From CAYFUF01 sp964394795 (GTDB taxonomy: Bacteria; Bacillota; Clostridia; Tissierellales; Peptoniphilaceae), in contig CAYMYX010000006.1 of the NCBI GenBank assembly GCA_964394795.1, forward strand, positions 1 through 64,000: a DNA stretch of 64,000 bases, given 5' to 3'. A program made the position numbers and the translations under genes. Below, piece by piece: positions 1-8,787 of the stretch. A model generated the notes under the pieces. The model ran no database searches. It saw nothing but the letters and a program-made list of their open reading frames with translations, and was not told where the DNA came from. Every line of letters starts with the position of its first letter. Position 1 is the stretch's first letter.

Positions 1-159
1 AATGTTTTATAAGCGTAGTCTATGATGTAAAACATAATTCATTAATCTGCAAAAATGATTTATTAGCATGTCTGGGGGGGTCTCCTTAAAAAGCAGATTT
101 GGTATAGAAAGCATAGCGGTAGATAGAAAATCGTAATTTTACAGGTTATCATCTCAAAA

Positions 160-209
160 AGAAAGGGCTGTGTCAGAATTATTAGTCATTCTGACACAGC
201 CCCTTTTCT
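160..209. terminator. Bidirectional terminator
   Basis: A 15-bp perfect inverted repeat (165-179 with 188-202) has an A-rich flank on the left and a T-rich flank on the right. It can end the flavoprotein gene on the minus strand and also stop transcription arriving on the plus strand. The rest of positions 1-231 holds nothing I can recognise. Confidence 0.85.
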
Positions 210-231
210 TATGTTATTGGTTATTACTTTT

Positions 232-1992
232 TTACTTCTCGTAATTAGCTGCACTTGCACCAGCGATACGACCGAAAGTAACAATGTCAGTTACAGCGTT
301 TCCGCCTAGACGGTTACCACCGTGTACGCCACCGGTAACTTCACCAGCTGCGAATACGCCTGGGATTGGGTTGCCTTCAGCATCAAGAACTTCTGCGTTC
401 TCGTTGATCTTAACGCCACCCATAGTGTGGTGGATTCCAGGACCAACTGGACCGACATAGTAAGGACCTTCAGCAAGATCAGATTGCATCTTATCTAGGT
501 TTTGACGATCAAAGTCTGGGTCAGTTCCGTCAGCCATGTATTGTGCCCATGAAGTGAATGTTTCTTCGACAGCGCCTGCATCAGCACCGATGAAGTCAGC
601 AACACCTGCTGCATCATCAACCTTAGTTAAAAGGCCTCTGTCGACATAACCCTTAACAACGTTGGATTCATCGAACATCACTTGATCAACGATTAACCAA
701 GCCGTTTGGTCAGTTTCTTCGTTAATAGCTGCAGATACGGCATCACGAGTGCCCATTTCGTCAGTGAAGCGAGTACCTTCCTTGTTTAGAAGGATAGCAC
801 CATCTCCACGGAGAGACTCAGAGATTAAAGAACCGTCAGATTGAACTACAGTTGGGTGAGTTTGTACTTGGTCCATATCGACAAAGTCAGCACCAATAGC
901 TTCTAAGAAAGCAATTGCGTCACCTTCAATAGTAGGAGCGTTTGTAGAGATGTATCCTTGTAGGTCAGGACGGTACTTAGAAACCATCTCGTCACTTCCA
1001 CCGAAACCACCACTAGTGATGACTACGGCTGGAGCTGTTACGGTAAGTTGTCCATCTTCCGTTTCAGCGGTTACACCATTAGCTACGTCGCCATCCATCA
1101 GGATTTCGCCAACTCTTGCATTGTAGATAATCGTGATGTTGTCCATAGATTCTGCCTTAGCAAGAAGCTTTTCAACAAGGAAAGGTCCTACGGAAATGAT
1201 TTTACCTTCTTCGTCTACTGGACGGTGAGATCTTGCATTGGTTGCACCACCGGCAAAACCTACGTCAGATAGTTTAGCGTCAATAGTATCTAACCAATCG
1301 ACAGAGTCGTTAGAGTTGTCAACAAGGATGCGAACCAAAGCGGGATCGTTGATCTCGTGGCCACCCTTCATGGTGTCATCGTAGTAAACGTCTACACTGT
1401 CCTCGATACCCGCTTCTTCTTGGTAATGGGTTTCAGCAGCGTTCATACCACCGGTTGCACGGTTGGTGTTACCACCAGCGTTACCGGCTTTTTCTAATAG
1501 GATAACGGTCTTGCCTTCTTCTGCTGCTGTGATCGCTGCAGTTAAACCGGCTCCGCCGGCACCAACGACAACGACGTCAGCTTCTTGGTCAAGTTCTAAA
1601 GCTTCTTCTTCAACTTCAGCTGGAGTAAGGCTAGCTGGGTCGATTCCTGCGCTCTCAAGTGCTTGGTTTACGGCACTGAAAAAAGCATCAGAAGTTAGTG
1701 TTGCACCGCTAACGCCATCAATCTGAGTGGATTGAGCAGCGATAACTTTTTGAACTAGTTCTTCGACTGCAGCTCCTCCAATTGTAGAAGTCTCATCTGG
1801 AGCTTCTGCTTGGATGTCTGTGATCTCTTCGCCGTCAAGGCTTACTTTTACTGAAACGTCTCCACCGTAACCCTTGGCAGATCCTTCATATGTACCATCT
1901 TCACTTGATTCCCCGTCCCCACAAGCTGCTAGGGCAAAGACCATAGCAAGAATCAACAGAAGAAGGGATAAACTTTTCTTTCCTTTCAACAT
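232..1992 (-). CDS. Extracytoplasmic FMN-binding / fumarate reductase flavoprotein (lipoprotein)
   Basis: This 586-residue protein is a predicted lipoprotein that would reduce fumarate or a similar enoate on the outer face of the membrane. The start at 1992 follows a GGAGG site. A signal peptide ends in the lipobox LAAC with Cys24. Next comes an FMN-binding domain (about residues 30-115) whose SGAT at 95-98 is the motif flavinylated by ApbE-type enzymes. A FAD domain follows from about residue 142 (GAGGAG). The family's active-site motifs are present: QTHPT, SESLRGDGA, GTRF with a following TRD, HHTMGG and NRLGGNA. These match the Shewanella flavocytochrome c fumarate reductases, but covalent FMN replaces the heme domain. 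It lies just downstream of nqrBCDEF, separated by a terminator. The substrate is inferred. Confidence 0.88.
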   Translation of the reverse strand: MLKGKKSLSLLLLILAMVFALAACGDGESSEDGTYEGSAKGYGGDVSVKVSLDGEEITDIQAEAPDETSTIGGAAVEELVQKVIAAQSTQIDGVSGATLTSDAFFSAVNQALESAGIDPASLTPAEVEEEALELDQEADVVVVGAGGAGLTAAITAAEEGKTVILLEKAGNAGGNTNRATGGMNAAETHYQEEAGIEDSVDVYYDDTMKGGHEINDPALVRILVDNSNDSVDWLDTIDAKLSDVGFAGGATNARSHRPVDEEGKIISVGPFLVEKLLAKAESMDNITIIYNARVGEILMDGDVANGVTAETEDGQLTVTAPAVVITSGGFGGSDEMVSKYRPDLQGYISTNAPTIEGDAIAFLEAIGADFVDMDQVQTHPTVVQSDGSLISESLRGDGAILLNKEGTRFTDEMGTRDAVSAAINEETDQTAWLIVDQVMFDESNVVKGYVDRGLLTKVDDAAGVADFIGADAGAVEETFTSWAQYMADGTDPDFDRQNLDKMQSDLAEGPYYVGPVGPGIHHTMGGVKINENAEVLDAEGNPIPGVFAAGEVTGGVHGGNRLGGNAVTDIVTFGRIAGASAANYEK

Positions 1993-2145
1993 ATCAACCT
2001 CCGTGCATATAGTTTTATTTACGACGTACGTTTGCAATTATAACATAGAATGTATAAATGGAAAACCCAACCTGTAATTTTTTTTGTATTTTTTTGTACT
2101 CTGTAGTCGGCTAAATTAGATGGTTATGCCCTTTTGTCCAAATTA

Positions 2146-2190
2146 AAAACCCTCTTTCCTGTCTAGTCTGACAAGAAAGAGGTTTTTTTG
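2146..2190. terminator. Terminator between nqrF and the flavoprotein gene
   Basis: The arms 2151-2163 and 2170-2182 pair with one mismatch, with A-rich sequence on the left and seven T on the right. It is placed to end the nqr operon on the minus strand and could also work in the other direction. Confidence 0.85.
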
Positions 2191-2220
2191 TTTATACTAC
2201 TTTTTATGAATATTTATTCA

Positions 2221-3345
2221 TTAGAACTCATCGAAGTAGATACGCTCAATCGGAATGTTCTTATCCGTCAAGGAGGTAATCATACTCTCGATCATCTTAG
2301 GGTTACCGCAGAGGTAAGCGGAGTATTGCTTCTCCCCGGATCCGTCGACATACTTCTCGATGGAGTTGTTAACGCGGCCGGTATCTCCGGTCCAGTTATG
2401 TTCTTCCGTAGTTCTGGAAAGGACAGGCTTAAACTCGAAGTCGTTTAGCTCCTTCTCGAACATCTCCATCTCATCTAATAAGAAGAGGTCATCAGGTGTA
2501 CGGGCACCAAAGTAGAAGGTTGCCTTCGTCTGAATATCGTGGTCACGCATATGGTAAAGGATGGAACGGATAGGCGCAAATCCAGTACCAGCTGCAACCA
2601 GTAGAATCTCGTCCACTTCGTCTTCGTCATGGAAGTAGAAGTCGCCGAATGGCCCACTAAGGAGAACTTTTGATCCTTCTTTCAGGATGCGGTGGACATA
2701 AGTAGATACGATACCTTTGGTGAAACCGATGAGAAGCTCAACGTGCTTGTTGTCTCTGATGGATGAAGCAATGGAATAGGCTCTGATTTCTTCGGAGTCG
2801 TAACCATCATAGTCCTCACCCTTCTTGTAGGCTGCAGACTTCAATTGAATGAATTGACCGGGTTTGAAGTCGATCGTTTCTCCCGGTGGAAGCTCGAAAC
2901 GTAGCAGATTGATACGGTCGGTCACAGGCACAACCTTAACCAGAGTCGTTTCAAACTCTTTAACGTTGAAGAGTTCTTCCGGAATTTCAATATGGATATC
3001 TTCTTTCACCTTAACTTGGCAGGAGAGGCGCATGTCGTCTGCAATCTCTTCCTCGGTGAACCATGGCTTTTCTGTCGCGAGGACAGGGCCGCCACCACTG
3101 GTTACCTTACATTTACAGTAGCCACAGGTTCCCTTACCACCACAAGCGGAGGGGATAAAAATCTTTTCATTACTTAACGTTTTTAAGAGGGTGGAACCAC
3201 CGGTAACGGTTCTCGCTTCGCCCTCGTTGATGACCATTTGCACTTCACCATAATCATTCAAATATCTGTCGGCAATCGTAAGGATAACGGCAAAAATCAA
3301 GGAGATTACGGCAACGACAAGGGTCGTGGTTAATACGGTTTGCAT
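2221..3345 (-). CDS. nqrF: Na+-NQR subunit F, NADH-oxidising ferredoxin-reductase subunit
   Basis: NqrF takes electrons from NADH and passes them through FAD and a 2Fe-2S cluster into the membrane part of the complex. The 374-residue protein has one N-terminal membrane helix, then a plant-type ferredoxin domain with cysteines in ACGGKGTCGYC and a fourth in LSCQ. A reductase domain follows with the flavin motif RAYSIAS and the NADH-site motif GTGFAPIRSI. This architecture is diagnostic of NqrF; Rnf complexes use RnfB and RnfC instead. It is the last gene of a tightly packed operon, 9 bases after nqrE, and ends in YFDEF. It is somewhat shorter than the roughly 400 residues of proteobacterial NqrF. 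Confidence 0.95.
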   Translation of the reverse strand: MQTVLTTTLVVAVISLIFAVILTIADRYLNDYGEVQMVINEGEARTVTGGSTLLKTLSNEKIFIPSACGGKGTCGYCKCKVTSGGGPVLATEKPWFTEEEIADDMRLSCQVKVKEDIHIEIPEELFNVKEFETTLVKVVPVTDRINLLRFELPPGETIDFKPGQFIQLKSAAYKKGEDYDGYDSEEIRAYSIASSIRDNKHVELLIGFTKGIVSTYVHRILKEGSKVLLSGPFGDFYFHDEDEVDEILLVAAGTGFAPIRSILYHMRDHDIQTKATFYFGARTPDDLFLLDEMEMFEKELNDFEFKPVLSRTTEEHNWTGDTGRVNNSIEKYVDGSGEKQYSAYLCGNPKMIESMITSLTDKNIPIERIYFDEF

Positions 3346-3354
3346 TGCGCCTCC

Positions 3355-3939
3355 TTATGATATGGAAATAATGCCAGAGAAGCCGATGAAGGCCATGGCC
3401 ATAATTCCTGTAGTTATCAATGTAATTGGTGCACCTTGTAATCCTCTTGGAATTAAGGACTCATTGAGTCTGTTACGGATACCTGCCATCGTGACAATCG
3501 CTAACGCCCAACCTAAGCCGGAACCAATTCCGAAGAAGAGGGACTGCATGAAGTTGTACTCTCTGGTGACCATGAAGAGGGAAACACCAAGGATAGCACA
3601 GTTAACGGTGATCAGTGGTAGGAAGATTCCTAGCGCATAGTACAAGTTTGGAACATAGCGCTCTAAGACCATCTCAAGGACCTGTACGAAGGCCGCGATG
3701 ACGATGATGAAGATCAAGAAACGTAAGTACTCAATACCGAAGTAGATCAATACTTGGTAAATGAAGTAGTTCAATACCGTCGTTACGGAAAGTACGAAAG
3801 TAACGGCGATACCTAAGCCGGCTGCGGTCTCTACCTCTTTGGATACGGAGATAAAGGAGCACATGCCCAGGAAGTTACTGAAGATCATATTGCTCGTAAA
3901 GATCGAAGCAAAGAATATCACTAAAGGATGTATTTCCAT
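3355..3939 (-). CDS. nqrE: Na+-NQR subunit E
   Basis: This 194-residue protein has six predicted membrane helices and is homologous to NqrE/RnfA. In the known complex NqrD and NqrE form an inverted pair that holds an iron centre within the membrane and helps move electrons across it. Signature segments such as FASIFTSNMIFSNFLGMCSF and LITVNCAILGVSLF are visible, with a cysteine in each half. The start codon overlaps the nqrD stop by one base (TAATG), so translation is probably coupled. The distinction from RnfA rests on the NqrF next door. Confidence 0.93.
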   Translation of the reverse strand: MEIHPLVIFFASIFTSNMIFSNFLGMCSFISVSKEVETAAGLGIAVTFVLSVTTVLNYFIYQVLIYFGIEYLRFLIFIIVIAAFVQVLEMVLERYVPNLYYALGIFLPLITVNCAILGVSLFMVTREYNFMQSLFFGIGSGLGWALAIVTMAGIRNRLNESLIPRGLQGAPITLITTGIMAMAFIGFSGIISIS

Positions 3940-4559
3940 TATTTAGCCTCCTTCTTTTCTTCTACGTCATTCTTATGAATGAGGTTGTAGGCAATCCACA
4001 TGATGATTGGCAGGATGAAGAAAGCTCCTGGTGGCATGACCATAAGAGTCCAAGGAGTGAATCCTTCAGGCATAATGTGTAAGCCGAAGATACTTCCGAA
4101 ACCAAGGATTTCTCTAGGTATAGCTACAGCAAGAAGAACCAAAGTGTAGCCGATGCCTGCTGCAACGCCATCGATAAAAGAAGCGATTGGTGGGTTAGAC
4201 ATCGCATAAGCTTCTGCACGACCCATGATGATACAGTTGGTGATAATCAAACCGACGTAAGGTCCAAGGGTCCTGCTCATCTCAGGCATGTAGGCTCTTA
4301 GGAAAATATCTACGATAATAACGTAGAAGGAGATGATGAATACTTGAACAACCATACGAAGGTGGTTAGGCATAATATCCTTCAACAAAGAAATGGTTAA
4401 GGAAGAAAGGCCCGTAACGAAGGCAAGGGCAATACCCATAATCAGGGAGTTCATTGCTAAGTTGGTTACAGCTAGCGCAGAACAGATACCGATAATCTGC
4501 ACTAATACAGGGTTATCCGTGGTAATCTGGTCCTTAAATATCTTTCCATACTTTCCCAT
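3939..4559 (-). CDS. nqrD: Na+-NQR subunit D
   Basis: This 206-residue membrane protein of about six helices is homologous to NqrD/RnfE. It pairs with NqrE around the intramembrane iron centre. Family segments seen include NPVLVQIIGICSALAVT near the N terminus and GLIITNCIIMGRAEAYA in the middle, each with a conserved cysteine. Its stop overlaps the nqrE start and its own start overlaps the nqrC stop (TAATG in both places). A GGAGG-like site lies within the end of nqrC. The C-terminal tail is charged and presumably cytoplasmic. Confidence 0.93.
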   Translation of the reverse strand: MGKYGKIFKDQITTDNPVLVQIIGICSALAVTNLAMNSLIMGIALAFVTGLSSLTISLLKDIMPNHLRMVVQVFIISFYVIIVDIFLRAYMPEMSRTLGPYVGLIITNCIIMGRAEAYAMSNPPIASFIDGVAAGIGYTLVLLAVAIPREILGFGSIFGLHIMPEGFTPWTLMVMPPGAFFILPIIMWIAYNLIHKNDVEEKKEAK

Positions 4560-5173
4560 TACTGCCCTCCTTTCATGTCTTCAATGAAAGCGCCAAGATC
4601 CTCGTTGACCATGTTTTCAACATAGGTAGAGGTTTGTGTCGCACCTGAAATTGCATCGATATTGCCGCCTTGTGCAGGACGAGCCACGATGAGGCGGTCT
4701 CCCTGTGGATTGGAAATATCAATACCACGGAACTGAGACTTGTAAGGCTCTTCACCAATACGGCCACCTAAACCAGGTGTCTCCGATTGGGTGATGAATT
4801 CGATGCCCGTTGTCGTGGTTAGATCTTCTGTTACGCCGACATAACCATCGATGGAACCCCATAGACCTGGGCCATCAAAAGGAACTGCATAAGCCACCGT
4901 CTCGCCGTTTTCTACATGCTTGTAAAGACTTTGGCCGTTGTATTCTTCTTCTTCGACATTCTCCTCGAAGACACGACTGATTTCTTCCGGATCATCTGAA
5001 GGCGTGTCGATATCGAAGACATATAAAATTTTGGACTGAAGTTCAACTTCCTGATTCATTGCAACCACAGGCTTTGTTTGCTCATTGAGGAAAGCAAGGG
5101 CAAAGGTTAGGATCGCCGATAAGACAATCATGAAGATTGCTGGATAAAGGAAGGATTGTTTTTTCTTTTCCAT
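4559..5173 (-). CDS. nqrC: Na+-NQR subunit C, covalent FMN subunit
   Basis: NqrC carries FMN on the outer face of the membrane. The 204-residue protein has one N-terminal membrane helix (residues 9-29) and an extracytoplasmic FMN-binding domain with GPGLWGSIDGYVGV, ETPGLGGRIGE and, at 176-179, SGAT followed by QTS. In the family the Thr of SGAT is joined to FMN through phosphodiester linkage by ApbE; no apbE gene is in this window. The protein is shorter than typical proteobacterial NqrC (about 260 residues). It lies between nqrB and nqrD with one-base overlaps on both sides. It is the natural electron exit toward the flanking FMN lipoproteins. Confidence 0.94.
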   Translation of the reverse strand: MEKKKQSFLYPAIFMIVLSAILTFALAFLNEQTKPVVAMNQEVELQSKILYVFDIDTPSDDPEEISRVFEENVEEEEYNGQSLYKHVENGETVAYAVPFDGPGLWGSIDGYVGVTEDLTTTTGIEFITQSETPGLGGRIGEEPYKSQFRGIDISNPQGDRLIVARPAQGGNIDAISGATQTSTYVENMVNEDLGAFIEDMKGGQ

Positions 5174-6156
5174 TATTCCACCGCCACTTCTTTTTTCTTC
5201 TGCTTCGAACGATTAACCACGTAGTCCATAATTGGGGCAAAGACGTTACCTAATAGGATGGCAAACATCATACCACCTGAGAAGAGGGCAAAGCCTCTGA
5301 TGACCACTACGCAAACGCCGATAATAATACCGTAAATCCACTTGGCCGGAGATGTCTTTGGTGCCGATATGGGGTCTGTCGCCATAAAGACTGCACCAAA
5401 TAGGAAACCGCCCATGAGAAGTCCTGTCAGTGGATCGGGTACGTTTGTTTGCCCCATCATGTTGAAAATAAGGGTCATACCTACGAAACCAAGAACAGTT
5501 GATGCCATGATCTCCCAAGAAGCAACCTTCTTCCAAATGAGATAAATCGCAGCAAGGATGATGAGGAACTTGTAGGCCTCACCAATGGACCCTGGAATTT
5601 GGCCCAATAATAATTGCAAGTGATCAACAACAGTGCCGGAATCTCTGAAAGCCATCATCGGCGTCGCACCCGTGGTTCCATCAATCAAAGGAGTTAACCA
5701 TTGGTTGAAACCGCCGATGCCACTCACGAAGCTTTCACTGTTGGTGACGACGTTCCAGTTAATTGTTAGCGGTTGGGGGAAGTTTATGTAGATAAACGTC
5801 CTGCCAACTAGCGCAGGGTTAAAAATGTTTCTTGCAAATCCACCATAGACCGCTTTACCGAAAAAAACACCGAAGGCAATACCAATTCCGGAAATCCAAA
5901 ATGGTAATGCTGGCGGTAAAGTCAATGTATAGAGAACTGCGGATACGATAACAGCTTCTGATACTTTTTTTCTGTTGTACAATTTTGTCTCACAAAGGTA
6001 TTCGACAGCTACTGCAATAAGAATATTGAATAGCGTCAATACTAAAACTCTCCACCCATAGGAGTAAACTCCCATAAAAATGATTGGCAGAGTAGCAAGT
6101 AAGACTGTGCGCATCATTTTTTGTTTCATAAATAACTTATTATAAAATGCAGTCAT
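5173..6156 (-). CDS. nqrB: Na+-NQR subunit B, main Na+-translocating membrane subunit
   Basis: NqrB is the large membrane subunit of the sodium pump and carries covalent FMN. The start at 6156 is preferred because GGGAGGTGC lies upstream and a GTG at 6165 falls inside that site. The 327-residue product has many membrane helices and the flavinylation motif TGAT at about residues 162-165. Other family segments are ARNIFNPALVGRTF and ATDPISAPK. It is shorter than NqrB of Vibrio (about 410 residues), with little of the N-terminal extension. It is the first gene of the operon. No nqrA lies upstream, where a flavoprotein gene and its terminator are found instead. A TATAAT-like element sits at 6179-6184 on the minus strand, with no clear -35. 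Confidence 0.93.
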   Translation of the reverse strand: MTAFYNKLFMKQKMMRTVLLATLPIIFMGVYSYGWRVLVLTLFNILIAVAVEYLCETKLYNRKKVSEAVIVSAVLYTLTLPPALPFWISGIGIAFGVFFGKAVYGGFARNIFNPALVGRTFIYINFPQPLTINWNVVTNSESFVSGIGGFNQWLTPLIDGTTGATPMMAFRDSGTVVDHLQLLLGQIPGSIGEAYKFLIILAAIYLIWKKVASWEIMASTVLGFVGMTLIFNMMGQTNVPDPLTGLLMGGFLFGAVFMATDPISAPKTSPAKWIYGIIIGVCVVVIRGFALFSGGMMFAILLGNVFAPIMDYVVNRSKQKKKEVAVE

Positions 6157-6255
6157 AAAATGCACCTCCCTGAGGGGTATTATATCAAAGACAAATCAAT
6201 TGTGGGGAATTTGTAAGCGTTTTCTTTATATTAAGTCTAAATTTTTGTATCAAAT

Positions 6256-6308
6256 AAAAAGGTGGCCCTACCATAATCTCTAGTGAAGGAGAGATTACGA
6301 TAGGGCCA
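6256..6308 (-). terminator. Terminator of the upstream flavoprotein gene
   Basis: A long hairpin pairs TGGCCCTA (6263-6270) with TAGGGCCA (6301-6308), plus an inner TAATCTCT/AGAGATTA stem. A run of A at 6256-6260 reads as T on the minus strand. It separates the 6327-8471 gene from the nqr operon. Confidence 0.88.
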
Positions 6309-6326
6309 TATTCCAGATGGAGCTAT

Positions 6327-8471
6327 TTATCTTTCATTTTCTGTGGCAGCCGTTTCGCCTGCTAATTTTCCGAAGACGACAGTGTCAACGACAGCGTTTC
6401 CACCGAGTCTATTCGCACCATGGATACCACCTACGACTTCGCCACCGGCGTAAAGACCAGGGATTGGTTCGCCGTTTTCATCCAACACGCGAGTTTCCGT
6501 ATCGATGGTAATTCCACCCATCGTGTGGTGGATACAAGCTTGCCTTGATGTTGCAACCCAAGGGCCATTCTCCAGAGTAGTCGAGAACAGCTTACGACCA
6601 TACTCATCCTCTGCCCCGCCAACAGCAGCGTTGAATTCATCAACCGTTGCCTGTAAGGTAGCTGGATCTGCACCAATTTTCTCAGCAATTTCATCTAGAC
6701 TATCTGCAGTAAGGATATAACCATTATCCAAGAGGTAATCGAAGGTAAATCCATCGGCTGAGCGCCAGTCAGGATCATTGATGTCAATGTAGCCTTCCCC
6801 ATCACCAGATTCTAGATAGTAGAAAAATTGGTCTGGTTGTTGAAGTACAGCTAAACAAATCTCATCACGACGGCCGTCTTCACGAACAAAGCGTTCACCA
6901 TCCTTGTTGATAAAGATAACTTGGTCAGTTCCATTAACGTTACGAGGTGGATACTTGGTTAATTGGCCATCCTTCAAGTTTCCTAAATAAAGAAGTTGAA
7001 GTTGTTCCATATCAGTTAGTGAAGCTTTTGGCTCTAATTCTTGAACCATGGTGATACCATCACCACTGGTTGACGAGCGATTGGTTGTTGGGACTTCAGA
7101 TAAATCTTCCCACTTACCGGCGGTATTAAAGTTTTGCACCATCTCACTGTTAGCACCAAAACCACCGGTCGTGATGATGACACCTTGGTTAGCGCTGACC
7201 GTAAACTCATTGTCGAATTGATCAACGCATTTCACGCCAACGACTCTACCGCTATCGTCTTGAATTAATTCTGTCGCTTCCGTTTCCACTAGGACATCGA
7301 CATTGTCGCTGCCTTGAATATTCTCTACGTAAGTGGAGATGAAGCCAGTACCCATATCCATTGTTGATGTATGCGTTCTTTGCCATAAACTACCTGCGCC
7401 TTGAGAAATCTCATCACTGAAATTCATGCCTAGCTCTTGAATCCAATCAAGACCGTCTTTTGAGTTATATGTAAGCACTTTTACTAAGTCTAAATTACCG
7501 ACCTTATCACCGTTAATCCATGTTTGAAGAGCGTACCATTCTTTGGTATCAAAGAGGTCTGTTCTCCCCTCTTCCTGGTATTGGTCCCATTGCGCTTGGA
7601 CTTCCGCTTGAAGTTCAGCATGGGCATCATCGACAGGTTCTTCTGCTAAAGCGGTCTCAATGATGTTTTTAACTTCATCCGTCATCTCGACAGCACTTTG
7701 CAACTCTTCATTAGGTGCATTGTAAATCGCACCACAGACTAAAGTGTTTCCACCTACAGAACCATTCTTCTCAATGATGATAACGGATGAACCTTGTTGC
7801 TCAGCAGCGATTGCGGCAGCTAAACCGGTTCCACCACCACCAACAACCACGATATCCGCTGTCATTTCTTCAGCTGGAGTTTGTTCTGCTTCTACTTTGG
7901 TTAGGGAAGCCGGATCAACATTCGCTTGTTCTAAACAGTCTTTAACCGCGTTGCGGATAGAAGCTGAGGTAATTGTTGCTCCTGACACATTATCGACTTC
8001 CAAAGTTTGTTGTTCTACGATGAGCTCAGGAATGAGTTGGACAGGAGTCTTTCCACCAAATTCCAGGACCTCTCCACCTTCTGTTTTTAGAGGGCTACCG
8101 ATTCCAGGCGTTTCCGATTCGCTGGTAACTTCAACGCTTGCAATCTTACCGTCTTTAATTTCAACTGATACTTCAATGTCATCATTCATTCCAGGTTTGG
8201 AAGCGGTGTATGTGCCATCCGTAGCGTCTCCGGTTGCTTCAGATTCCTCTTCGGATGTCTCTTCAGACACTTCCTCAGATACTTCCTCTGATTCTTCTGT
8301 TTCCGATGTGACTACGGATTCGCTTTCTTCGACTTCACTTGTCTCATCCGTTTCAGCGCTTTCTTCTACAGTGCTTTCGACTGTTTCATCGTCTGTCTCT
8401 GTTCCAGGAGTACAAGCGACCATGAAAGCTAGAAGAGCTATGCTTAATAGGTATAGTAAATTTCTCTTCAC
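6327..8471 (-). CDS. FMN-binding / flavocytochrome c-type reductase lipoprotein with altered substrate pocket
   Basis: This 714-residue lipoprotein starts with GTG after AGAGGAAAA. A signal peptide ends at Cys20 (FMVAC). Residues 25-83 form a linker of almost only Ser, Glu, Thr and Val. An FMN-binding domain with SGAT at 163-166 follows, then a FAD domain beginning VVVGGGGTGLAAA. The C-terminal half keeps HHTMGG, GEVVGGIHGANRLGGNA and a RRD replacing the usual TRD. The HPT and TEAVRG segments that hold fumarate in the true fumarate reductases are absent and replaced by unrelated sequence. The protein is therefore probably an extracytoplasmic enoate reductase for a substrate other than fumarate; urocanate, acrylate and cinnamate reductases are known relatives. 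It lies just upstream of nqrB, in the place where nqrA would be expected. Confidence 0.85.
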   Translation of the reverse strand: MKRNLLYLLSIALLAFMVACTPGTETDDETVESTVEESAETDETSEVEESESVVTSETEESEEVSEEVSEETSEEESEATGDATDGTYTASKPGMNDDIEVSVEIKDGKIASVEVTSESETPGIGSPLKTEGGEVLEFGGKTPVQLIPELIVEQQTLEVDNVSGATITSASIRNAVKDCLEQANVDPASLTKVEAEQTPAEEMTADIVVVGGGGTGLAAAIAAEQQGSSVIIIEKNGSVGGNTLVCGAIYNAPNEELQSAVEMTDEVKNIIETALAEEPVDDAHAELQAEVQAQWDQYQEEGRTDLFDTKEWYALQTWINGDKVGNLDLVKVLTYNSKDGLDWIQELGMNFSDEISQGAGSLWQRTHTSTMDMGTGFISTYVENIQGSDNVDVLVETEATELIQDDSGRVVGVKCVDQFDNEFTVSANQGVIITTGGFGANSEMVQNFNTAGKWEDLSEVPTTNRSSTSGDGITMVQELEPKASLTDMEQLQLLYLGNLKDGQLTKYPPRNVNGTDQVIFINKDGERFVREDGRRDEICLAVLQQPDQFFYYLESGDGEGYIDINDPDWRSADGFTFDYLLDNGYILTADSLDEIAEKIGADPATLQATVDEFNAAVGGAEDEYGRKLFSTTLENGPWVATSRQACIHHTMGGITIDTETRVLDENGEPIPGLYAGGEVVGGIHGANRLGGNAVVDTVVFGKLAGETAATENER

Positions 8472-8732
8472 AATATTTTCCTCTCTATACTAGGGTTAAA
8501 CGTTTTCAGTTTTCCTTAAACTTATCCTTAATCTTGACCCTTCCGCCAAGGGTTAGGTAATCCTCCTTTCTGTTTTCAAGACACCGTTTCTTATAATTTC
8601 ATCTTACCAGTACGACATTATATTATCAATTAATTAATAGTTTCTTAATAATTAATGTTTGTATATTATCTGTTAATTATTCATCTCTGACTATTGTAAC
8701 CCTTAAAATATTCATCCAATGCAATGAAAACA
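8472..8732 (-). promoter_or_regulatory. Leader and promoter region of the 6327-8471 flavoprotein
   Basis: This AT-rich stretch contains a TATAAT on the minus strand (8617-8622) without a convincing -35. It also holds a small hairpin, ACCCTT (8537-8542) with AAGGGT (8548-8553), near an AGGAGG-like sequence that has no ORF after it. The untranslated leader would be more than 100 bases long. I found no match to a riboswitch I know. Confidence 0.35.
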
Positions 8733-8771
8733 AATAAAAAACCACCGCCCTACTTTAAGTAGAACGGTGGT
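8733..8771 (-). terminator. Terminator of the oxaloacetate decarboxylase operon
   Basis: ACCACCG (8741-8747) pairs with CGGTGGT (8765-8771), with a second stem nested inside. An A tract just to the left becomes the U tract of the minus-strand transcript. Confidence 0.88.
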
Positions 8772-8787
8772 CAATAGCTATATTCCT

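Noticed and set aside
2221..6156. Rnf complex instead of Nqr
   Set aside because: The operon contains NqrF (ferredoxin plus FAD/NADH reductase) and no RnfB or RnfC. The homologous membrane subunits alone would not decide it.
7744..8493. Ser-rich plus-strand ORF opposite the FMN flavoprotein
   Set aside because: It mirrors the Ser/Glu-rich linker and FMN domain on the minus strand and has no recognisable feature.
8472..8732. Riboswitch in the leader of the 6327-8471 flavoprotein
   Set aside because: Only a small hairpin is visible and no known aptamer core, including the FMN type, could be matched.
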